A stretch of DNA of 64,000 bases, from contig NZ_JAAGOH010000006.1 of assembly GCF_010499455.1 (NCBI RefSeq), positions 159,003-223,002 on the forward strand, given 5' to 3'. The translations under genes were made by a program, and so were the position numbers. The stretch is from Ideonella livida (GTDB taxonomy: Bacteria; Pseudomonadota; Gammaproteobacteria; Burkholderiales; Burkholderiaceae_C). The stretch's first letter is position 1, and the number at the start of each line of letters is the position of its first letter. Under the pieces are notes generated by a model. That model was not told the origin of the DNA. It ran no database searches and saw only the letters and a list, made by a program, of their open reading frames with translations. Below, one piece after another: positions 43,679 to 56,520 of the stretch.

Positions 43679-44598
43679 TTGGCTCGCCCTTTCTTGCCCG
43701 CCGGCGCCGAGGCGGCGGCGGCTTGTGGCAGCGGCCGTGGCGGCAGCTGCAGGCCCACCGGCTCCAGCACCAGCGCATGGCGCACGGTGTCGGGACGGGC
43801 GGCCGGGGTCAGGCTGATGCGGGCAAAACCGGCGTCGCCGCGGCGGTCCACGGTACGCACCGTGGCCACGGGCAGGCCGGCGGGATAGATGCCGTCCACG
43901 CCGCTGGTGGTCAGCAGGTCGCCGGCTTTCACATCGTCGTTGGCGGCCACGAAACGCAGCTCCAGCAGGCCGCCGTCCTGGCCACCAAAGGCCACGCCCC
44001 GGTGCCCGGTACGGGCGTTGAGCACAGGGATGGCGGCGTCCCGATCCACCAGCAGCGTCACCTCGGAAGTGAGCAGATACACACGGGTGACTTGCCCCAC
44101 GATGCCCTCGGCGGTGATGACGGGGGAGCCCGGCTGCACACCGTTGTCACTGCCGCGGTCGATGACCACCTTGCGGGAGAAGGGGTCGCTGGCCTCGTAG
44201 AGCACCTCGGCGGCCAGGCTGCGCACCTTGAGCGTGGGACGCAGCTGCAGCAGGGTGCGCAGTTGCTGGTTCTCCAGCGCCAGCTGGTCGGCCCGGGCCG
44301 CGCGCTCGGCCAGCCGGGCCTCGCGGGCGGCGGCGTCCACCTCACGCTGGCGCGCAGCCTCCAGCCCCCCGAAGTAAGCGTGCGCTTCCTGGGCACCCGC
44401 CAGCGGCAGGCCCAGCACCCGGGTCAGCGGGGTCATGGCGGTGGCCAGGGCATTGCGCAGGGGCGTGGTCACACCCAGGCGGTGATCGGCCACCATCAGG
44501 AAGAGGGCCAGCGTGGAATACAGGCCGAGCTTGCCCACCGCCGAGAGTCCCTGACGGAACAGTGGCGGAGGGGAACGGTCCAGGGTGCCCAGCGGCAT
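43675..44598 (-). CDS. mreC: Rod shape-determining protein MreC
   Basis: A 307-residue bitopic protein: a transmembrane helix at about residues 21-40, a coiled coil (EAARQREVDAAAREARLAERAA; about 75-115), then the periplasmic beta-domains with SDPFSRKVVIDRGSDNGVQPG-type sequence and VYLLTSEVTLLVDRDAAIP. The tail is Ala/Pro/Lys rich. MreC links cytoplasmic MreB filaments to PBP2/RodA. Normal order mreB-mreC-mreD. Confidence 0.97.
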   Translation of the reverse strand: MPLGTLDRSPPPLFRQGLSAVGKLGLYSTLALFLMVADHRLGVTTPLRNALATAMTPLTRVLGLPLAGAQEAHAYFGGLEAARQREVDAAAREARLAERAARADQLALENQQLRTLLQLRPTLKVRSLAAEVLYEASDPFSRKVVIDRGSDNGVQPGSPVITAEGIVGQVTRVYLLTSEVTLLVDRDAAIPVLNARTGHRGVAFGGQDGGLLELRFVAANDDVKAGDLLTTSGVDGIYPAGLPVATVRTVDRRGDAGFARISLTPAARPDTVRHALVLEPVGLQLPPRPLPQAAAASAPAGKKGRAK

Positions 44599-44648
44599 CG
44601 CGCTTCAGCCCAGTGCTGCCAGAGTCGGCGCCCGGCAGGGCGCGGGCT

Positions 44649-46061
<1,413 letters not shown>

Positions 46062-46357
46062 ATGGCCCTCACCCCTGCGGACGTGAGCCGCATCGCGCAG
46101 CTCTCACGCCTGGAGCTCTCCGGCGACGAACCCGAGCGCCTGCTGGCCCAGCTCAACGGCTTCTTCACCATCGTCGAACAGATGCGTGCGGTGGACACCA
46201 CCGGCGTCGAGCCGCTGGCCACGCCACTGTCGGCCATCCACGACGTGCAGCTGCGCCTGCGCGACGACGTGGTGACCGAGACCAACCAGCGCGAACTCAA
46301 CCAGCGCAGCGCCCCGGCCGTGGAAGCCGGCCTGTTCCTCGTGCCCAAGGTGATCGA

Positions 46358-46361
<4 letters not shown>
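46062..46361 (+). CDS. gatC: Asp-tRNA(Asn)/Glu-tRNA(Gln) amidotransferase subunit C
   Basis: A 99-residue subunit that stabilises GatA-GatB ([42 protein letters not shown]). ATG 46062 fits the family. The stop overlaps the gatA start by four bases. Presence of gatCAB indicates that Gln-tRNA or Asn-tRNA is formed by transamidation. Confidence 0.96.
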
Positions 46362-47851
<1,490 letters not shown>

Positions 47852-47853
47852 GC

Positions 47854-49314
47854 ATGACGACGACGAACAAGCCCCAACTGGTGCGTGGCTACGAGGTGGT
47901 GATCGGCCTGGAGAACCACGTCCAGCTCTCCACCCAATCCAAGATCTTCAGCGGCGCGTCCACCGCCTTCGGTGCCGAGCCCAACACCCAGGCCTGCGCG
48001 GTGGACCTGGCGCTGCCGGGCACGCTGCCGGTGCTCAACCGCGCGGCGGTCGAACGCGCCATCCGCTTCGGTCTGGCCGTGGGCGCCAAGGTGGCGCCGG
48101 TGTCGGTCTTCGCCCGAAAGAACTACTTCTACCCCGACCTGCCCAAGGGCTACCAGATCAGCCAGTTCGAGATCCCGGTGGTCCAGGGCGGCAAGGTGGA
48201 GTTCTTCGTGGGCGACCAGAAGAAGGTGGTGCAGCTCACCCGCGCCCACCTGGAGGAAGACGCCGGCAAGAGCCTGCACGAGGACTTCCACGGCCAGTCG
48301 GGCATCGACCTGAACCGCGCCGGCACCCCGCTGCTGGAGATCGTCTCCGAGCCCGACATGCGCTCGGCCCAGGAAGCGGCTGAGTACGCCAAGACCTTGC
48401 ACGCCCTGGTCATGTGGCTGGGCATCTGCGACGGCAACATGCAGGAAGGCTCGTTCCGCTGCGACGTGAACGTCTCGGTGCGCAAGCCCGGCGCGCCCTA
48501 CGGCACCCGCCGCGAGATCAAGAACCTCAACAGCTTCCGCTTCCTGGTGGACGCGGTGAACTATGAGGTGAACTGGCAGATCGACCAGATCGAGGACGGC
48601 TACGCCATCCAGCAGGCCACGGTGCTCTACAACCCCGACAAGGGTGAGACGCGCGCCATGCGCAGCAAGGAAGACTCGGCCGACTACCGCTACTTCCCCG
48701 ACCCCGACCTGCCGCCGCTGGTGATCGCGCCGGAGTGGGTGGAGCGCGTCAAGGGCGAGATGCCCGAGCTGCCGCGCGCCATGGCCACGCGCTTTGTCGA
48801 CGCCGATGGCCTGCCGGCCTACGACGCGACGATGATGACCCAGAGCCTGGCCTTCGCCCGCTACTACGAGGCTGCGCGCGACGCCTGCAAGGCCCCCAAG
48901 CTGGTGGCCAACTGGCTGATGGGCGAGGTGAGCAAACGCCTGAACACCGAGGGTCGCGAGATCGATGCCTCGCCGGTGGCGCCGGTCACGCTGGCCGCGC
49001 TGATCACGCGCATCCAGGACGGCACCATCTCCAACAACTCCGCCAAGCAGGTGTTTGACGCCCTGTGGAGCGGTGCCGGCGCCGACGTGGACGCCATCAT
49101 CGACGCCAAGGACCTGCGCCAGTCCAACGACACGGGGGCCCTGGAAGCCATCGTGGCCGAGGTCATCGCCGCCAACCCCAAGTCGGTGGAGGAATACCGC
49201 GCCGGCAAGGACAAGGCGTTCAACGCCCTGGTGGGCCAGGTGATGAAGGCCAGCAAGGGCAAGGCCAACCCGGCCCAGGCCAGCGAGCTGCTCAAGGCCA
49301 AGCTGGCAGGCTGA
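47854..49314 (+). CDS. gatB: Asp-tRNA(Asn)/Glu-tRNA(Gln) amidotransferase subunit B
   Basis: A 486-residue subunit that phosphorylates and amidates mischarged Glu- or Asp-tRNA. Conserved features: [37 protein letters not shown], the catalytic-core EDAGKSLHE, and a C-terminal YqeY-like tail domain ([18 protein letters not shown]). The usual GLEIHxQL reads GLENHVQL here. Confidence 0.98.
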   Translation: MTTTNKPQLVRGYEVVIGLENHVQLSTQSKIFSGASTAFGAEPNTQACAVDLALPGTLPVLNRAAVERAIRFGLAVGAKVAPVSVFARKNYFYPDLPKGYQISQFEIPVVQGGKVEFFVGDQKKVVQLTRAHLEEDAGKSLHEDFHGQSGIDLNRAGTPLLEIVSEPDMRSAQEAAEYAKTLHALVMWLGICDGNMQEGSFRCDVNVSVRKPGAPYGTRREIKNLNSFRFLVDAVNYEVNWQIDQIEDGYAIQQATVLYNPDKGETRAMRSKEDSADYRYFPDPDLPPLVIAPEWVERVKGEMPELPRAMATRFVDADGLPAYDATMMTQSLAFARYYEAARDACKAPKLVANWLMGEVSKRLNTEGREIDASPVAPVTLAALITRIQDGTISNNSAKQVFDALWSGAGADVDAIIDAKDLRQSNDTGALEAIVAEVIAANPKSVEEYRAGKDKAFNALVGQVMKASKGKANPAQASELLKAKLAG

Positions 49315-49333
49315 GGCCGCGCCGCCGGCGCGG

Positions 49334-49364
49334 GGGCAGGCACCGGCCAAGCCGGTGCCTGCCC
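49334..49364. terminator. Long hairpin downstream of gatB
   Basis: A 14-bp perfect stem GGGCAGGCACCGGC/GCCGGTGCCTGCCC with a three-base loop lies between the convergent gatB and MliC-like genes. No T run follows on either strand, so it may act as an mRNA end stabiliser or a bidirectional terminator. Confidence 0.55.
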
Positions 49365-49381
49365 GGGATGCCTGGGCCGCT

Positions 49382-49759
49382 TCAGCGCGCCGTGGGCGTG
49401 CCGCCGCGGAACTCTTTGAGCTTGAGCTGGCAGTTCAGGGGCGGGGCATCGCCGGTCTGCCACAGGGCCGTGGAGCGGTCGAGCTGCAGGCTGGCCTTCT
49501 TGCCCGGCGCAAAGAACAGCGCTGCGCCGGTCTGGCGCACGCGCTCCAGGCGCACACCCGGGCCACTGGGCTTGCCGCCCTCGGCCGGCAGCAGCTGCAC
49601 GGTGGCCTCGCGCGGGGTGCTGCGCACCCGCAGCACCTGCCCGTCAGCACAGGTGTAATCGGTCTGCGAGGCCCATGCCGGCACCGCCCCCAGCAGCATC
49701 AGAGACAGGCCCAGGCCGCGCCAGCAGGCGCCGCAGCCGAGCGCGCGCTCAGATGCCAT
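49382..49759 (-). CDS. Exported MliC-like protein (putative lysozyme inhibitor)
   Basis: A 125-residue protein with a signal peptide ending near PAWA and a small beta domain: DYTCADGQVLRV at the start and LWQTGDAPPLNCQL near the end, where Y.C, G and the closing tryptophan and Cys fit the membrane-bound C-type lysozyme inhibitor (MliC) fold. Similarity is partial, so the call is tentative. ATG 49759 overlaps the end of pyrE by 11 bases; a GTG lies three codons upstream. Confidence 0.6.
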   Translation of the reverse strand: MASERALGCGACWRGLGLSLMLLGAVPAWASQTDYTCADGQVLRVRSTPREATVQLLPAEGGKPSGPGVRLERVRQTGAALFFAPGKKASLQLDRSTALWQTGDAPPLNCQLKLKEFRGGTPTAR

Positions 49760-50423
49760 AGCGCTCACGGTAGGCGGCCACGCGGGGCTTGTTGGCGGCC
49801 AGGGCGGCGTCGCCGGTGGTGTCCAGGAACGCCATCAGGTCGGCCAGGGTGGCAATGGAGACCACCTGCAGGCCCAGCTCCTGCTCCACGTACTGCACAC
49901 CGCTGCGGCGGTTGGCCGGATCGTCCTTGGCGCGCTCCTGGCGGTCCATGGTGATGGCCACGCCCACCGGCGTGGCGCCGGCGGCGCGGATCATGTCGGC
50001 CGCCTCGCGCTTGGAGGCGCCGTCGGTGATCACGTCGTCGATGATCAGGACCTTGCCCCGCACCGGCGCGCCCACCAGGGTGCCGCCTTCGCCATGGTCC
50101 TTGGCCTCCTTACGGTTGTAGGCGTAGGGCACGCTCTTGCCCTCCTTGGCCAGGCCGATGGCCACCGCCGCGGCCAGGGTGATGCCCTTGTAGGCCGGGC
50201 CGAAGAGCATGTCGAACTCCAGGCCCGAAGCGATCAGACGCCGTGCATAGAATTCCCCAAGCTTCATCAGCTTGGCGCCGTCATCGAACAGACCGGTGTT
50301 GAAGAAGTAGGGCGACTGCCGGCCGGCCTTGGTCGTGAAGTCGCCGAAGCGCAGCACCCCCGCCTCCACGGAGAACTTGACGAATTCCTGGGCCAGGTCG
50401 TGGATGCGTGCGGTATCGGTCAT
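49749..50423 (-). CDS. pyrE: Orotate phosphoribosyltransferase
   Basis: Joins orotate to PRPP to form OMP in pyrimidine synthesis. The 224-residue protein has the PRPP-binding motif VLIIDDVITDGASKREA, FNTGLFDDGAKL and PYAYNRKEAKDHGEGG. ATG 50423. The exonuclease III gene starts 21 bases away on the opposite strand. Confidence 0.98.
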   Translation of the reverse strand: MTDTARIHDLAQEFVKFSVEAGVLRFGDFTTKAGRQSPYFFNTGLFDDGAKLMKLGEFYARRLIASGLEFDMLFGPAYKGITLAAAVAIGLAKEGKSVPYAYNRKEAKDHGEGGTLVGAPVRGKVLIIDDVITDGASKREAADMIRAAGATPVGVAITMDRQERAKDDPANRRSGVQYVEQELGLQVVSIATLADLMAFLDTTGDAALAANKPRVAAYRERYGI

Positions 50424-50444
50424 GAATGCAGGGAAAGACAGCCA

Positions 50445-51245
50445 ATGGGATTGAAGCTGGTGACGCTGAACCTGAACGGCATCCGTTCAGCCGCGACAAA
50501 GGGCTTTGCGGAATGGGCCGCCAGCGTGGCGCCTGATTGTATGGGGGTGCAGGAGGTCAAGGCCCAGGCAACCGACGTTGCCGGCAAGTTCGATGACGTT
50601 GCCGGCATGAAGGGCCATTTCCACTATGCACAGAAGAAGGGCTATTCCGGGGTGGGGCTCTACACCCGGCACGAGCCCAGCGACGTGGTCGTGGGCCTGG
50701 GCGTGCCCGAGTTCGACGACGAGGGGCGTTGGGTGGAGCTGCGCTTTGACATCCCCGGCCGCGCCTTGAGCCTGATCAGCTGCTACTTCCCCAGCGGCTC
50801 CAGCGGGCCGGAACGCCAGGCCGCCAAGTTCCGCTTTCTGGACGTGATGGCGCCGCACCTGGCCCGGCTGCGGGCCCAGCGCGAGTTCATCCTGGTGGGT
50901 GACGTGAACATCGCCCACCGCGAGGCCGACCTCAAGAACTGGAAGGGCAACCTCAAGAACTCAGGCTTCCTGCCCGAGGAACGCGCCTGGATGAGCACCC
51001 TGCTCGACCCCGCCCAGGGCGGCCTGGTGGACGTCTACCGCCGCCTGCACCCCGACACCACCGACGCCTGCTACACCTGGTGGAGCAACCGCGGCCAGGC
51101 CTATGCCAAGAACGTGGGCTGGCGGCTGGACTACCACCTGGCCACGCCTGCCCTGGCCGAAGGCGCCCGCACGGCCAGCATCTACAAGGACCAGAAGTTC
51201 AGCGACCACGCGCCGCTGACCATCGACTACGCCTGGTCGATCTGA
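50445..51245 (+). CDS. xth: Exodeoxyribonuclease III / AP endonuclease
   Basis: A 266-residue endonuclease/exonuclease/phosphatase-fold enzyme acting at abasic sites in base-excision repair. Motifs: LVTLNLNGIRSA, MGVQEVKAQ (metal Glu), SCYFPSG, LVGDVNIAHRE (catalytic Asp/Asn) and the closing KFSDHAPLTIDY (SDH). ATG 50445 gives the family start. Divergent from pyrE. Confidence 0.96.
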   Translation: MGLKLVTLNLNGIRSAATKGFAEWAASVAPDCMGVQEVKAQATDVAGKFDDVAGMKGHFHYAQKKGYSGVGLYTRHEPSDVVVGLGVPEFDDEGRWVELRFDIPGRALSLISCYFPSGSSGPERQAAKFRFLDVMAPHLARLRAQREFILVGDVNIAHREADLKNWKGNLKNSGFLPEERAWMSTLLDPAQGGLVDVYRRLHPDTTDACYTWWSNRGQAYAKNVGWRLDYHLATPALAEGARTASIYKDQKFSDHAPLTIDYAWSI

Positions 51246-51263
51246 GAGGCTGAGCCGCCGCAC

Positions 51264-52337
51264 TCAGCGCGCGCCGGCCTGGGACGCCGCCGCGGCCACC
51301 CCGGGGGCGGTGGCGCCGGCGGCCGCCGCACGGCGGGCATTCACCAGCCACTGCTCCTGCCAGCGTTTCTGCCAGGCCGCCACCGCCTCGCGCAGTGCCG
51401 GCAGCGCCGCCTGGGCGGCGCGCTCGCCCTCCAGCAGGGCGTTGTGCTTCTGGTCAAAGTCGGCCGGGCCCATCTTGCCCACCCGCGGCCGGATCACCAC
51501 GTCAGCCCGGGCCATCTCCTGTTCACCCAACTTCTGGCCCATGATGGTGATGGTCTGGTTGATGTTGCCCAGGATGCTGTCGGCGCGGCCATCGGTGGCC
51601 TTGCTGGAGATGTCCACCGCCACCACCAGCTCGGCACCCAACTCGCGGGCGGCATCCACCGGCACCGGACTCACCAGGCCGCCGTCCACATAACGCTTGC
51701 CGCTGATGAGCACCGGCTGGAACACCCCGGGGATGCTGCAGGAGGCGCGCACCGCCTGCCCGGTGTTGCCGGTGCGGAAGATCACGCGGTTGCCGGTGTC
51801 CAGCTCGGTGGCCACGGCCGCAAAGGGCTTGGCCAGCTTGTCCAGCGGACGCTGCTGCACCAGCTCGTTGACGTAGTCGCGCAGCTTCTCGCCCTTGACC
51901 AGGCCGCCGGCGCCGAACAGCGTCACGTCGCGCACCCGCCCCTCGTCCAGGGCGAAGGACTGCTCCTGCAGTTGGAAGGCCGACAGGCCCGAGGCGTAGA
52001 GCGCCCCCACCACACTGCCCGCGCTGGTGCCGGAGACGAACTGCGGCACGAACCCCGAGGCCTCCAGCATCTTGAGCACGCCCACATGGGCAAAGCCCTT
52101 GGCGCCGCCGCCGCCCAGGGCGATGCCCAGCTTGGGCTGCGGCGCGGGCGGCGCCACCAGCGGAGGTGGCGGCGGCGGGGGCGCCACGGGCTCGGGCGCG
52201 GCCGCCGGAGCGGCCGGCGGGTTGCTGCCGCAGGCGCCCAGCGCCAGCGTGCCCACGGCCAGCGCCAACCAGGCACGACGCAGGGGCAAGGAAAGCGGCG
52301 CGTCGGCGGGCGCGGGGGTCACGTGAAGGGGCGGCAT
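51264..52337 (-). CDS. Patatin-like phospholipase lipoprotein
   Basis: A 357-residue lipoprotein (LALGAC, Cys36) with a Pro-rich linker and a patatin domain: oxyanion loop GGGGAKG, nucleophile GTSAG (Ser105) and catalytic Asp in YVDGGLVSPVP. Such enzymes cleave acyl chains from phospholipids; relatives (RssA-like) sit in the envelope. ATG 52337 places the lipid signal correctly. Last about 20 residues are Ala-rich. Confidence 0.9.
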   Translation of the reverse strand: MPPLHVTPAPADAPLSLPLRRAWLALAVGTLALGACGSNPPAAPAAAPEPVAPPPPPPPLVAPPAPQPKLGIALGGGGAKGFAHVGVLKMLEASGFVPQFVSGTSAGSVVGALYASGLSAFQLQEQSFALDEGRVRDVTLFGAGGLVKGEKLRDYVNELVQQRPLDKLAKPFAAVATELDTGNRVIFRTGNTGQAVRASCSIPGVFQPVLISGKRYVDGGLVSPVPVDAARELGAELVVAVDISSKATDGRADSILGNINQTITIMGQKLGEQEMARADVVIRPRVGKMGPADFDQKHNALLEGERAAQAALPALREAVAAWQKRWQEQWLVNARRAAAAGATAPGVAAAASQAGAR

Positions 52338-52504
52338 GGCGGTGCGGGGTGGTTCGGATCGCGGGGGATCGGAACCGCCGATTCTGGCAGCCGGTCCGCC
52401 GCACGCATGTCCCACGCCCAGACAGGGGCGTTGGCCGCGGCCGCCCCCCACCTGCCGCAGGGCCGCCAAGATGCGGGCCTGCCGCCACGTCCCCCCGCCC
52501 CATC

Positions 52505-53698
52505 GTGCTCGACACCGCCCTGCCCCCCGCGTTCACCCTGCGTGTCCATACCCACCCCACCGCCGTGGACGCCGCCGCCTGGGATGCCCTGCTCGCCCGC
52601 CAGTCCCGGCCCACGCCCTTCATGCGCCACGCCTACCTGGCCGCGCTGCAGGCCTCGGGCAGCGCCACGCCATCCACCGGCTGGACGCCCTGCTGGCTCA
52701 CCCTGCACCGGGGCGAGGCGGCCGAGGCCCCGCTGGCGGCGGCCACCCTCACCTGGCTCAAGACCCACTCCTACGGCGAATACGTGTTCGACTGGGCCTG
52801 GGCCGAGGCCTACCAGCGCCACGGCCTGGCCTACTACCCCAAGCTGCTGGGCGCCGTGCCCTTTACCCCCGTGCCCGGCAGCCGCCTGCTGGCCGAAGAT
52901 GCCCCCAGCCGGCGCGCCCTGCTGGAGGCGCTGCGGGAATTGACGCGCCGCCAGCAGCTCTCCTCCGCCCACCTGCTGTTCCTGGACGAGGCTGAGCAGG
53001 CCGACGCCCGTGCCGCCGGCTGGCTGCTGCGCAGCGGCGTGCAGTTCCACTGGACCAACCGCCAGCCCACACCCTATGCCGACTGGCCTGACTTCCTGGC
53101 CAGCCTCCAGCGCGAAAAACGCAAGAAGATCCAGCAGGAGCGCCGTCGCGTGCAGGCCGCCGGCATCACCTTCCGCATGCGGGAAGGCGCGGCCATCACC
53201 GAAGCCGACTGGGACTTCTTCCACCACTGCTACCAGCTCACCTACGCCGCCCACCGCTCCACGCCCTACCTCACGCGGGACTTCTTCACCCGCATGGCGC
53301 AGACCCTGCCCGAACACTGGTTGATGTTCATCCCCCAGCGCCCGGAGGGCACGCCTGTGGCCGCGTCCTTGGTGGCCATCGACCGCGCCCAGGGCACCGC
53401 CTGGGGCCGCTACTGGGGCGCCACCGAACCCATTGACTGCCTGCACTTCGAGGCCTGCTACTACCAACCCCTGCAGTGGTGCATCGCCCAGGGTTTTGCC
53501 CGCTTTGAAGGCGGCGCCCAAGGCGAGCACAAGATGGCCCGCGGCCTGCTGCCGGTGCCCACGGCCTCCGCCCACTGGCTGGCCCACCCGCAGTTCGCCC
53601 GCGCGGTGGAGGACTTTCTGGCCCGCGAGGGCCAAGGGGTGGAGGCCTATCTGGATGAGCTGCGGGAGCGGGATCCGTTCAGGCGTACCCCGGAATGA
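52505..53698 (+). CDS. FemAB-like / GNAT-fold acyltransferase (PF04339 type)
   Basis: A protein of about 397 residues with PTPFMRHAYLAALQ near the start, the middle EKRKKIQQERRRV segment and GRYWGATEPIDCLHFEACYYQPLQWCI, all typical of the peptidoglycan-biosynthesis-like FemAB family (formerly DUF482). Substrate is unknown. No ATG sits at a suitable place; GTG 52505 is the most likely start. It is divergent from the patatin gene and converges on malate synthase. Confidence 0.85.
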   Translation: MLDTALPPAFTLRVHTHPTAVDAAAWDALLARQSRPTPFMRHAYLAALQASGSATPSTGWTPCWLTLHRGEAAEAPLAAATLTWLKTHSYGEYVFDWAWAEAYQRHGLAYYPKLLGAVPFTPVPGSRLLAEDAPSRRALLEALRELTRRQQLSSAHLLFLDEAEQADARAAGWLLRSGVQFHWTNRQPTPYADWPDFLASLQREKRKKIQQERRRVQAAGITFRMREGAAITEADWDFFHHCYQLTYAAHRSTPYLTRDFFTRMAQTLPEHWLMFIPQRPEGTPVAASLVAIDRAQGTAWGRYWGATEPIDCLHFEACYYQPLQWCIAQGFARFEGGAQGEHKMARGLLPVPTASAHWLAHPQFARAVEDFLAREGQGVEAYLDELRERDPFRRTPE

Positions 53699-53724
53699 AA
53701 AGCGGCGCCCCGCAGGGCGCCGCT
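53698..53724 (-). terminator. Terminator of the malate synthase gene
   Basis: On the minus strand a perfect 10-bp stem AGCGGCGCCC/GGGCGCCGCT is followed by TTTCATT. It lies about 45 bases past the glcB stop and touches the end of the convergent gene. Confidence 0.65.
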
Positions 53725-53766
53725 CATGTCTCCTCAGACCTTCTTCTCTTCAATCGTTGCGGGGCC

Positions 53767-55971
53767 TCAGGCGCTGGCCTTCACCTTCAAGCGCCAGGCA
53801 TGCAGCAGCGGCTCGGTGTAGCCGCTGGGCTGTTCCTTGCCCTTGAAGACCAGGTCCAGGGCGGCCTGGAAGGCGGCGCCATCGGGGTTGGCCACCAAGG
53901 GCTTGTAGGCGGCGTCGCCGGCGTTCTGGGCGTCCACCTTGGCGGCCATGCGGGCGAAGGACTCGCGCACCTGGGCTTCAGTCACCACGCCGTGGTGCAG
54001 CCAGTTGGCGACGTGCTGGCTGGAGATGCGCAGGGTGGCACGGTCTTCCATCAGGCCCACGTCGTTGATGTCGGGCACCTTGGAGCAGCCCACGCCTTGG
54101 TCCACCCAGCGCACCACATAACCCAGGATGCCCTGGATGTTGTTGTCGATTTCCTGCTGCTTCTCGGCCTCACTCCACTTGGCTTCGGCAACGACCGGGA
54201 TGGTCAGCAGGTCAGACAGCAGCTTGGCGGTGACTTCAGCGTTGTCGGCGTCGCCGCTGGCTTCGATGGCCTTTTGCACGTCAGACACCAGCACCTGGTG
54301 GTAGTGCAGGGCGTGCAGGGTGGCGGCGGTGGGGCTCGGGGTCCAGGCGGTGTTGGCGCCGGCCTTGGGGTGGCCGATCTTCTGCTTGAGCATTTCGGCC
54401 ATCAGGTCGGGCATGGCCCACATGCCCTTGCCGATCTGGGCGCGGCCGCGCAGGCCGCATTGCAGGCCGATCAGCACGTTGCGGCGCTCGTAGGCGGCAA
54501 TCCAGGCGCTGGTCTTGATGTCGCCCTTGCGCATCATCGGGCCGGCCAGCATGGCGGTGTGCATCTCGTCGCCGGTGCGGTCGAGGAAGCCGGTGTTGAT
54601 GAAGGCCACGCGGCTCTTGGCGGCGGCGATGCAGGCCTTGAGGTTGACGCTGGTGCGGCGCTCCTCGTCCATGATGCCCAGCTTGACGGTGCTGTCGGGC
54701 AGGCCCAGCAGCTGTTCCACCCGGGCAAACAGCTCGCAGGCGAAGGCCACTTCGGCCGGGCCGTGCATCTTGGGCTTGACGATGTAGACCGAGCCCTTGC
54801 GGCTGTTGCGCAGGCCGGGGGTGCCCAGGCCCTTGAGGTCGTGCAGGGCGATGGTGGTGGTGACCACCGCGTCCATGATGCCTTCCGGAATTTCCTTGCC
54901 TTCTGCGCCCCACAGGATGGCCGGATTGGTCATCAGGTGGCCGACATTGCGCACGAACAGCAGGCTGCGGCCGTGCAGGGTGACGTTGCCCTGGCCGTTG
55001 GCGGCGGTGTAGACGCGGTCGGCGTTCAGGCCGCGGGTCATGGCCTTGCCGCCCTTGGTGAAGGTCTCGGTCAGCGTGCCGCGCAGGATGCCCAGCCAGT
55101 TGGCGTAGCCCACCAGCTTGTCCTCGGCGTCCACGGCGGCGACGGAGTCTTCCAGGTCGAGGATGGTGGACAGGGCGGCTTCGACCACCACGTCGCTGAT
55201 GCCGGCGGCGTCACTGGCGCCAATGGCGGTGCTGCGGTCGATCCGGATGTCCAGGTGCAGGCCGTGGTGGGCCAGCAGCAGGCTGCTGGGGTTCTGGGTG
55301 GCGCCCTGGTAGCCCACCAGCTGGGTGGGGTTGGCCAGGCCGGTGAAGGTGCCATTGGTCAGGCGCACGACCAGCTGACCCGCCTCGACGGCATAGCCGG
55401 CGGCCTGGCTGTGGCTGGCGTTGACCAGGGGGGCGGCCTGGTCCAGGAACTGGCGGGCAAAGGCGATGACCTTGGCACCGCGGGCCGGGTTGTAGCCCTG
55501 GCCCTTGTCGGCGCCATCGGTCTCGGGGATGGCGTCGGTGCCGTACAGGGCGTCGTACAGGCTGCCCCAGCGGGCGTTGGCGGCATTCAGCGCGTAGCGG
55601 GCGTTGAGGATGGGCACCACCAGCTGCGGGCCGGCTTGGATGGCCAGCTCGTCGTCCACATTGGCGGTGGTGGTTTGCACGTCGGCCGGCACGGGCACCA
55701 GGTAGCCGATTTGCTGCAGGAAGGCCTGGTAGGCGGCCATGTCCGCGATCGGACCTGGGTGGGCTTGGTGCCAAGCGTCCATCTCGGCCTGGATGCGGTC
55801 ACGCTCGGCCAGCAGGGCGGCGTTCTTGGGCGCCAGGTCGGCCACGATCTGGTCAAAACCCGCCCAGAAGGCGGCGGCGTCGACGCCGGTGCCCGGCAGC
55901 ACCTGCTCTTCAATGAAGCGGTGCAGCTCGGTGGCCACTTGCAGGCCGTGGATCGGGGTGCGTGCGGTCAT
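53767..55971 (-). CDS. glcB: Malate synthase G
   Basis: Condenses glyoxylate with acetyl-CoA to malate. At 734 residues it is the G isoform, close to the E. coli length of 723; conserved parts include [32 protein letters not shown] segment ([14 protein letters not shown]), [18 protein letters not shown] and the [27 protein letters not shown] region. ATG 55971 with GAAGGA upstream. It is 88 bases after a GlcG-like gene, mirroring the E. coli glc locus. Confidence 0.97.
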   Translation of the reverse strand: MTARTPIHGLQVATELHRFIEEQVLPGTGVDAAAFWAGFDQIVADLAPKNAALLAERDRIQAEMDAWHQAHPGPIADMAAYQAFLQQIGYLVPVPADVQTTTANVDDELAIQAGPQLVVPILNARYALNAANARWGSLYDALYGTDAIPETDGADKGQGYNPARGAKVIAFARQFLDQAAPLVNASHSQAAGYAVEAGQLVVRLTNGTFTGLANPTQLVGYQGATQNPSSLLLAHHGLHLDIRIDRSTAIGASDAAGISDVVVEAALSTILDLEDSVAAVDAEDKLVGYANWLGILRGTLTETFTKGGKAMTRGLNADRVYTAANGQGNVTLHGRSLLFVRNVGHLMTNPAILWGAEGKEIPEGIMDAVVTTTIALHDLKGLGTPGLRNSRKGSVYIVKPKMHGPAEVAFACELFARVEQLLGLPDSTVKLGIMDEERRTSVNLKACIAAAKSRVAFINTGFLDRTGDEMHTAMLAGPMMRKGDIKTSAWIAAYERRNVLIGLQCGLRGRAQIGKGMWAMPDLMAEMLKQKIGHPKAGANTAWTPSPTAATLHALHYHQVLVSDVQKAIEASGDADNAEVTAKLLSDLLTIPVVAEAKWSEAEKQQEIDNNIQGILGYVVRWVDQGVGCSKVPDINDVGLMEDRATLRISSQHVANWLHHGVVTEAQVRESFARMAAKVDAQNAGDAAYKPLVANPDGAAFQAALDLVFKGKEQPSGYTEPLLHAWRLKVKASA

Positions 55972-56059
55972 GGGGGTGGTTCCTTCTTCCGGGTAGGCGG
56001 TTGTCGTGGGTTCTGAAATCGGAGCGGGTGTGCGGGCTGGCGGGCCAGCGGGTGGTGCT

Positions 56060-56467
56060 TCAGCCCAGCAGGGCGGCAATGCCGGCGCGGGCCACCTGGG
56101 CATCCTGGTCAGACTTGACGCCCGACACGCCCACGGCGCCGACCACCTGGCCGTCCACCACCACCGGCACCGCGCCTTCCAGCGTGCCCTGCAGCACGGG
56201 GGCGGAGAGGAAGGCGGTGCGGCCGTTGTTGATCATGTCCTCATAGACCTTGCTCTCCTTGCGGCCCAGGGCGGAGGTGCGCGCCTTTTCGGTGGCCATG
56301 TAGGCGGTCATGGGGGCGGCGCCGTCCAGCCGCGTCAGGCCCAGCGGGTGGCCGCCGTCGTCCACCACGGCGATGGTCACGGCCCAGCCCTGGCGTTGGG
56401 CCTCGGCGGTGGCGGCGGCCAGCAGGGTTTGCACGTCTTCGGCCTGGAGCACGGGTTTGGTCTTCAT
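56060..56467 (-). CDS. glcG: GlcG/HbpS-like DUF336 protein
   Basis: A 135-residue protein of the haem-degrading/GlcG family ([42 protein letters not shown]). Function is not settled; members are found in glycolate-use operons and some bind haem. It sits between the dehalogenase and glcB genes on the same strand. Confidence 0.88.
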   Translation of the reverse strand: MKTKPVLQAEDVQTLLAAATAEAQRQGWAVTIAVVDDGGHPLGLTRLDGAAPMTAYMATEKARTSALGRKESKVYEDMINNGRTAFLSAPVLQGTLEGAVPVVVDGQVVGAVGVSGVKSDQDAQVARAGIAALLG

Positions 56468-56520
56468 GAGGGTTCTCCTGAGGGGGGTCGGAGGGGAAAG
56501 AAGGCAGGCGGCGGCCCGGC

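Noticed and set aside
52319..53635. A 438-codon minus-strand frame opposite the FemAB-like gene
   Set aside because: Antisense of a gene with clear family motifs; composition is Gly/Gln/Ala-rich only.
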